The translations under genes and the position numbers were made by a program. 64,000 nt of DNA from a bacterium (lineage in GTDB: Bacteria; Electryoneota; Electryoneia; Electryoneales; Electryoneaceae). This document shows, in pieces, positions 63,029 through 64,000 of this stretch. Under the pieces are notes generated by a model. The model was not told the origin of the DNA and ran no database searches. It worked only from the letters and a program-made list of their open reading frames with translations. The DNA is taken from contig JAHLLB010000010.1 of assembly GCA_020444425.1 (NCBI GenBank), forward strand, positions 1 to 64,000. Reading direction: 5' to 3'. Numbering within the stretch: the first letter of the stretch is position 1; the number at the start of each line of letters is the position of its first letter.

Positions 63029-63943
63029 TCAGTCCTCCCGCTCGACGATTCGGCGCTGGATCAGCACCACCCCGACCACCACCACCGCCAATGCCAGGCC
63101 GACGGTTGCTGCGTATCCCATCCGGAAGAATCCGAACGCCTGCCGGTAGATGTACAGCACACCGGAAAGCGTCGAATTCATCGGCCCGCCGCCGGTCAGG
63201 ACATACGGTTCGATGAACAGGCTGAACCCGCCCAATGTGCTCAGGATCAGCACGATCACCACCACCGGATTAATCGCGGGGACGGTGATGTAGCGGAATT
63301 TGTCCCACCAGCCGGCGCCGTCCATTTCGGCGGCTTCGTACAGGCTGCGCGGCACGTTCTGCAGGCCCGCGAGAAACAGGATTACGTACAGCCCGACGTT
63401 CTTCCACGTCGCCATCACCGCAATCGACGGCATCGCCCAGTCCGGACTCGACAGCCACGGCACTCGCGCGATATTGAACCAAGCCAGCACCTGGTTGAAC
63501 AGGCCGGCGTCCGTGCTGAACAGCTGCTTCCACAGCACCGTCACCGCGACACCGCTGACCACCACCGGGAGGAAGAAACTGGCGCGGAAGAACCCGCGTG
63601 CCGGAATGTTTTCGTTGAGCACCGCCGCCAGGAACAATGCCACCACCACCTGCAACGGGACATGGATGATGATGAACAGCAGCGTGTTGGTAATCGATTT
63701 CCAGAAAACGTCGTCGCTGATCAGTTCGGCGAAGTTGTCCAATCCGGCCCATTCCAGCGGGCCGACGATCGACCAGTGATGGAACACCAGCACCAGCGAG
63801 AAAATCAGCGGATAGGCGGAGAAAATCAGGAAGAAGATCACGTACGGTGCGATCAGAATCCTGCCCGCACGCGCTTCCTTGGCGGCCAGACCGGGGTGTT
63901 TCGTCACCGTCGATCCGTGGTCGACTGAGGTGAACAGGCTCAT
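63029..63943 (-). CDS. Sugar ABC transporter permease (MalF/UgpA type)
   Basis: A 304-aa permease with six predicted helices. The EAA loop is YEAAEMDGAGWWDKFRYITVP, and VPLQVVVALFLAAVLN is a typical helix of the MalF/UgpA family. The start ATG follows GAGGGGGGA. Together with the MalG-type gene it forms the membrane channel of a carbohydrate importer. The upstream stop codon overlaps its start as ATGA. Confidence 0.93.
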   Translation of the reverse strand: MSLFTSVDHGSTVTKHPGLAAKEARAGRILIAPYVIFFLIFSAYPLIFSLVLVFHHWSIVGPLEWAGLDNFAELISDDVFWKSITNTLLFIIIHVPLQVVVALFLAAVLNENIPARGFFRASFFLPVVVSGVAVTVLWKQLFSTDAGLFNQVLAWFNIARVPWLSSPDWAMPSIAVMATWKNVGLYVILFLAGLQNVPRSLYEAAEMDGAGWWDKFRYITVPAINPVVVIVLILSTLGGFSLFIEPYVLTGGGPMNSTLSGVLYIYRQAFGFFRMGYAATVGLALAVVVVGVVLIQRRIVERED

Positions 63944-64000
63944 CCGTCCCCCCTCAGCCGCAATGCGGTCTCGCTACGTTCCGCCGCCCTGGCGACCCCT
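63940..64000 (-). CDS. Partial C-terminus of an upstream gene
   Basis: The minus strand has one open frame from the window edge to a TGA at 63942-63940, giving GVARAAERSETALRLRGDG. The stop overlaps the permease start as ATGA, as expected for an operon neighbour, commonly a sugar-binding protein or another transport gene. Too short to identify. Confidence 0.45.
   Translation of the reverse strand, partial: GVARAAERSETALRLRGDG

Overview
The window looks like part of the chromosome of an uncultivated bacterium of the Fibrobacteres-Chlorobi-Bacteroidetes (FCB) superphylum. The evidence is a set of exported proteins ending in a type IX secretion (T9SS)-like sorting domain (YPNPFNPS... LGR..R/K motif), a PorV/PorQ-like outer-membrane protein, a TonB-dependent receptor with an N-terminal carboxypeptidase-regulatory domain, split glycine decarboxylase subunits (gcvPA/gcvPB) and generally GC-rich DNA. 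I cannot place it to phylum or below from the sequence alone. There is no rRNA, CRISPR array, prophage or recognisable transposase; one tRNA-Lys(TTT) is present.

Layout. 0-9.5 kb is core: egtD, parA-parB-glnD as overlapping genes, an NlpC/P60 lipoprotein, a D-serine dehydratase/D-threonine aldolase-like PLP enzyme and ligA. 9.8-19.8 kb holds two diverging, inverted paralogous exported proteins that enclose efp, accB, accC, gcvH, gcvPA and an alpha/beta hydrolase plus an unknown protein. 19.9-34 kb has an SPFH protein, three T9SS-type surface proteins (ASH/HYDIN-like, VCBS/FG-GAP, subtilisin-like), an HMA-like/small membrane protein/CDF metal module, mazG with a metalloenzyme of the alkaline phosphatase superfamily, and a lipoprotein. 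34.4-47.5 kb has a Spy-like periplasmic protein, an exonuclease-helicase fusion (DinG type), a BNR-repeat T9SS protein, gcvPB, secD-secF, purA and tRNA-Lys. 47.6-64 kb is a continuous minus-strand run that looks like a surface glycan locus: a 1020-aa carbohydrate-related T9SS protein, the trio PorV-like / 1117-aa surface protein / TonB receptor, a duplicated carbohydrate-binding-like protein, a six-hairpin-like lipoprotein and two sugar ABC permeases.

The most unusual content is non-coding or mosaic. (1) The two paralogs at 9.8-11.3 and 18.2-19.8 kb share a base-perfect 246-bp inverted repeat at the start of the mature protein, lie about 7 kb apart, and have a strongly diverged central region, which suggests gene conversion or inversion. 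(2) A family of about 17 intergenic hairpins shares the flanks RTGCCC ... NTYATCC, but the stem sequence changes from copy to copy while pairing is kept. (3) At least seven intergenic tracts have strict 7-bp periodicity. (4) One hairpin copy appears to supply the start codon of the NlpC/P60 lipoprotein.
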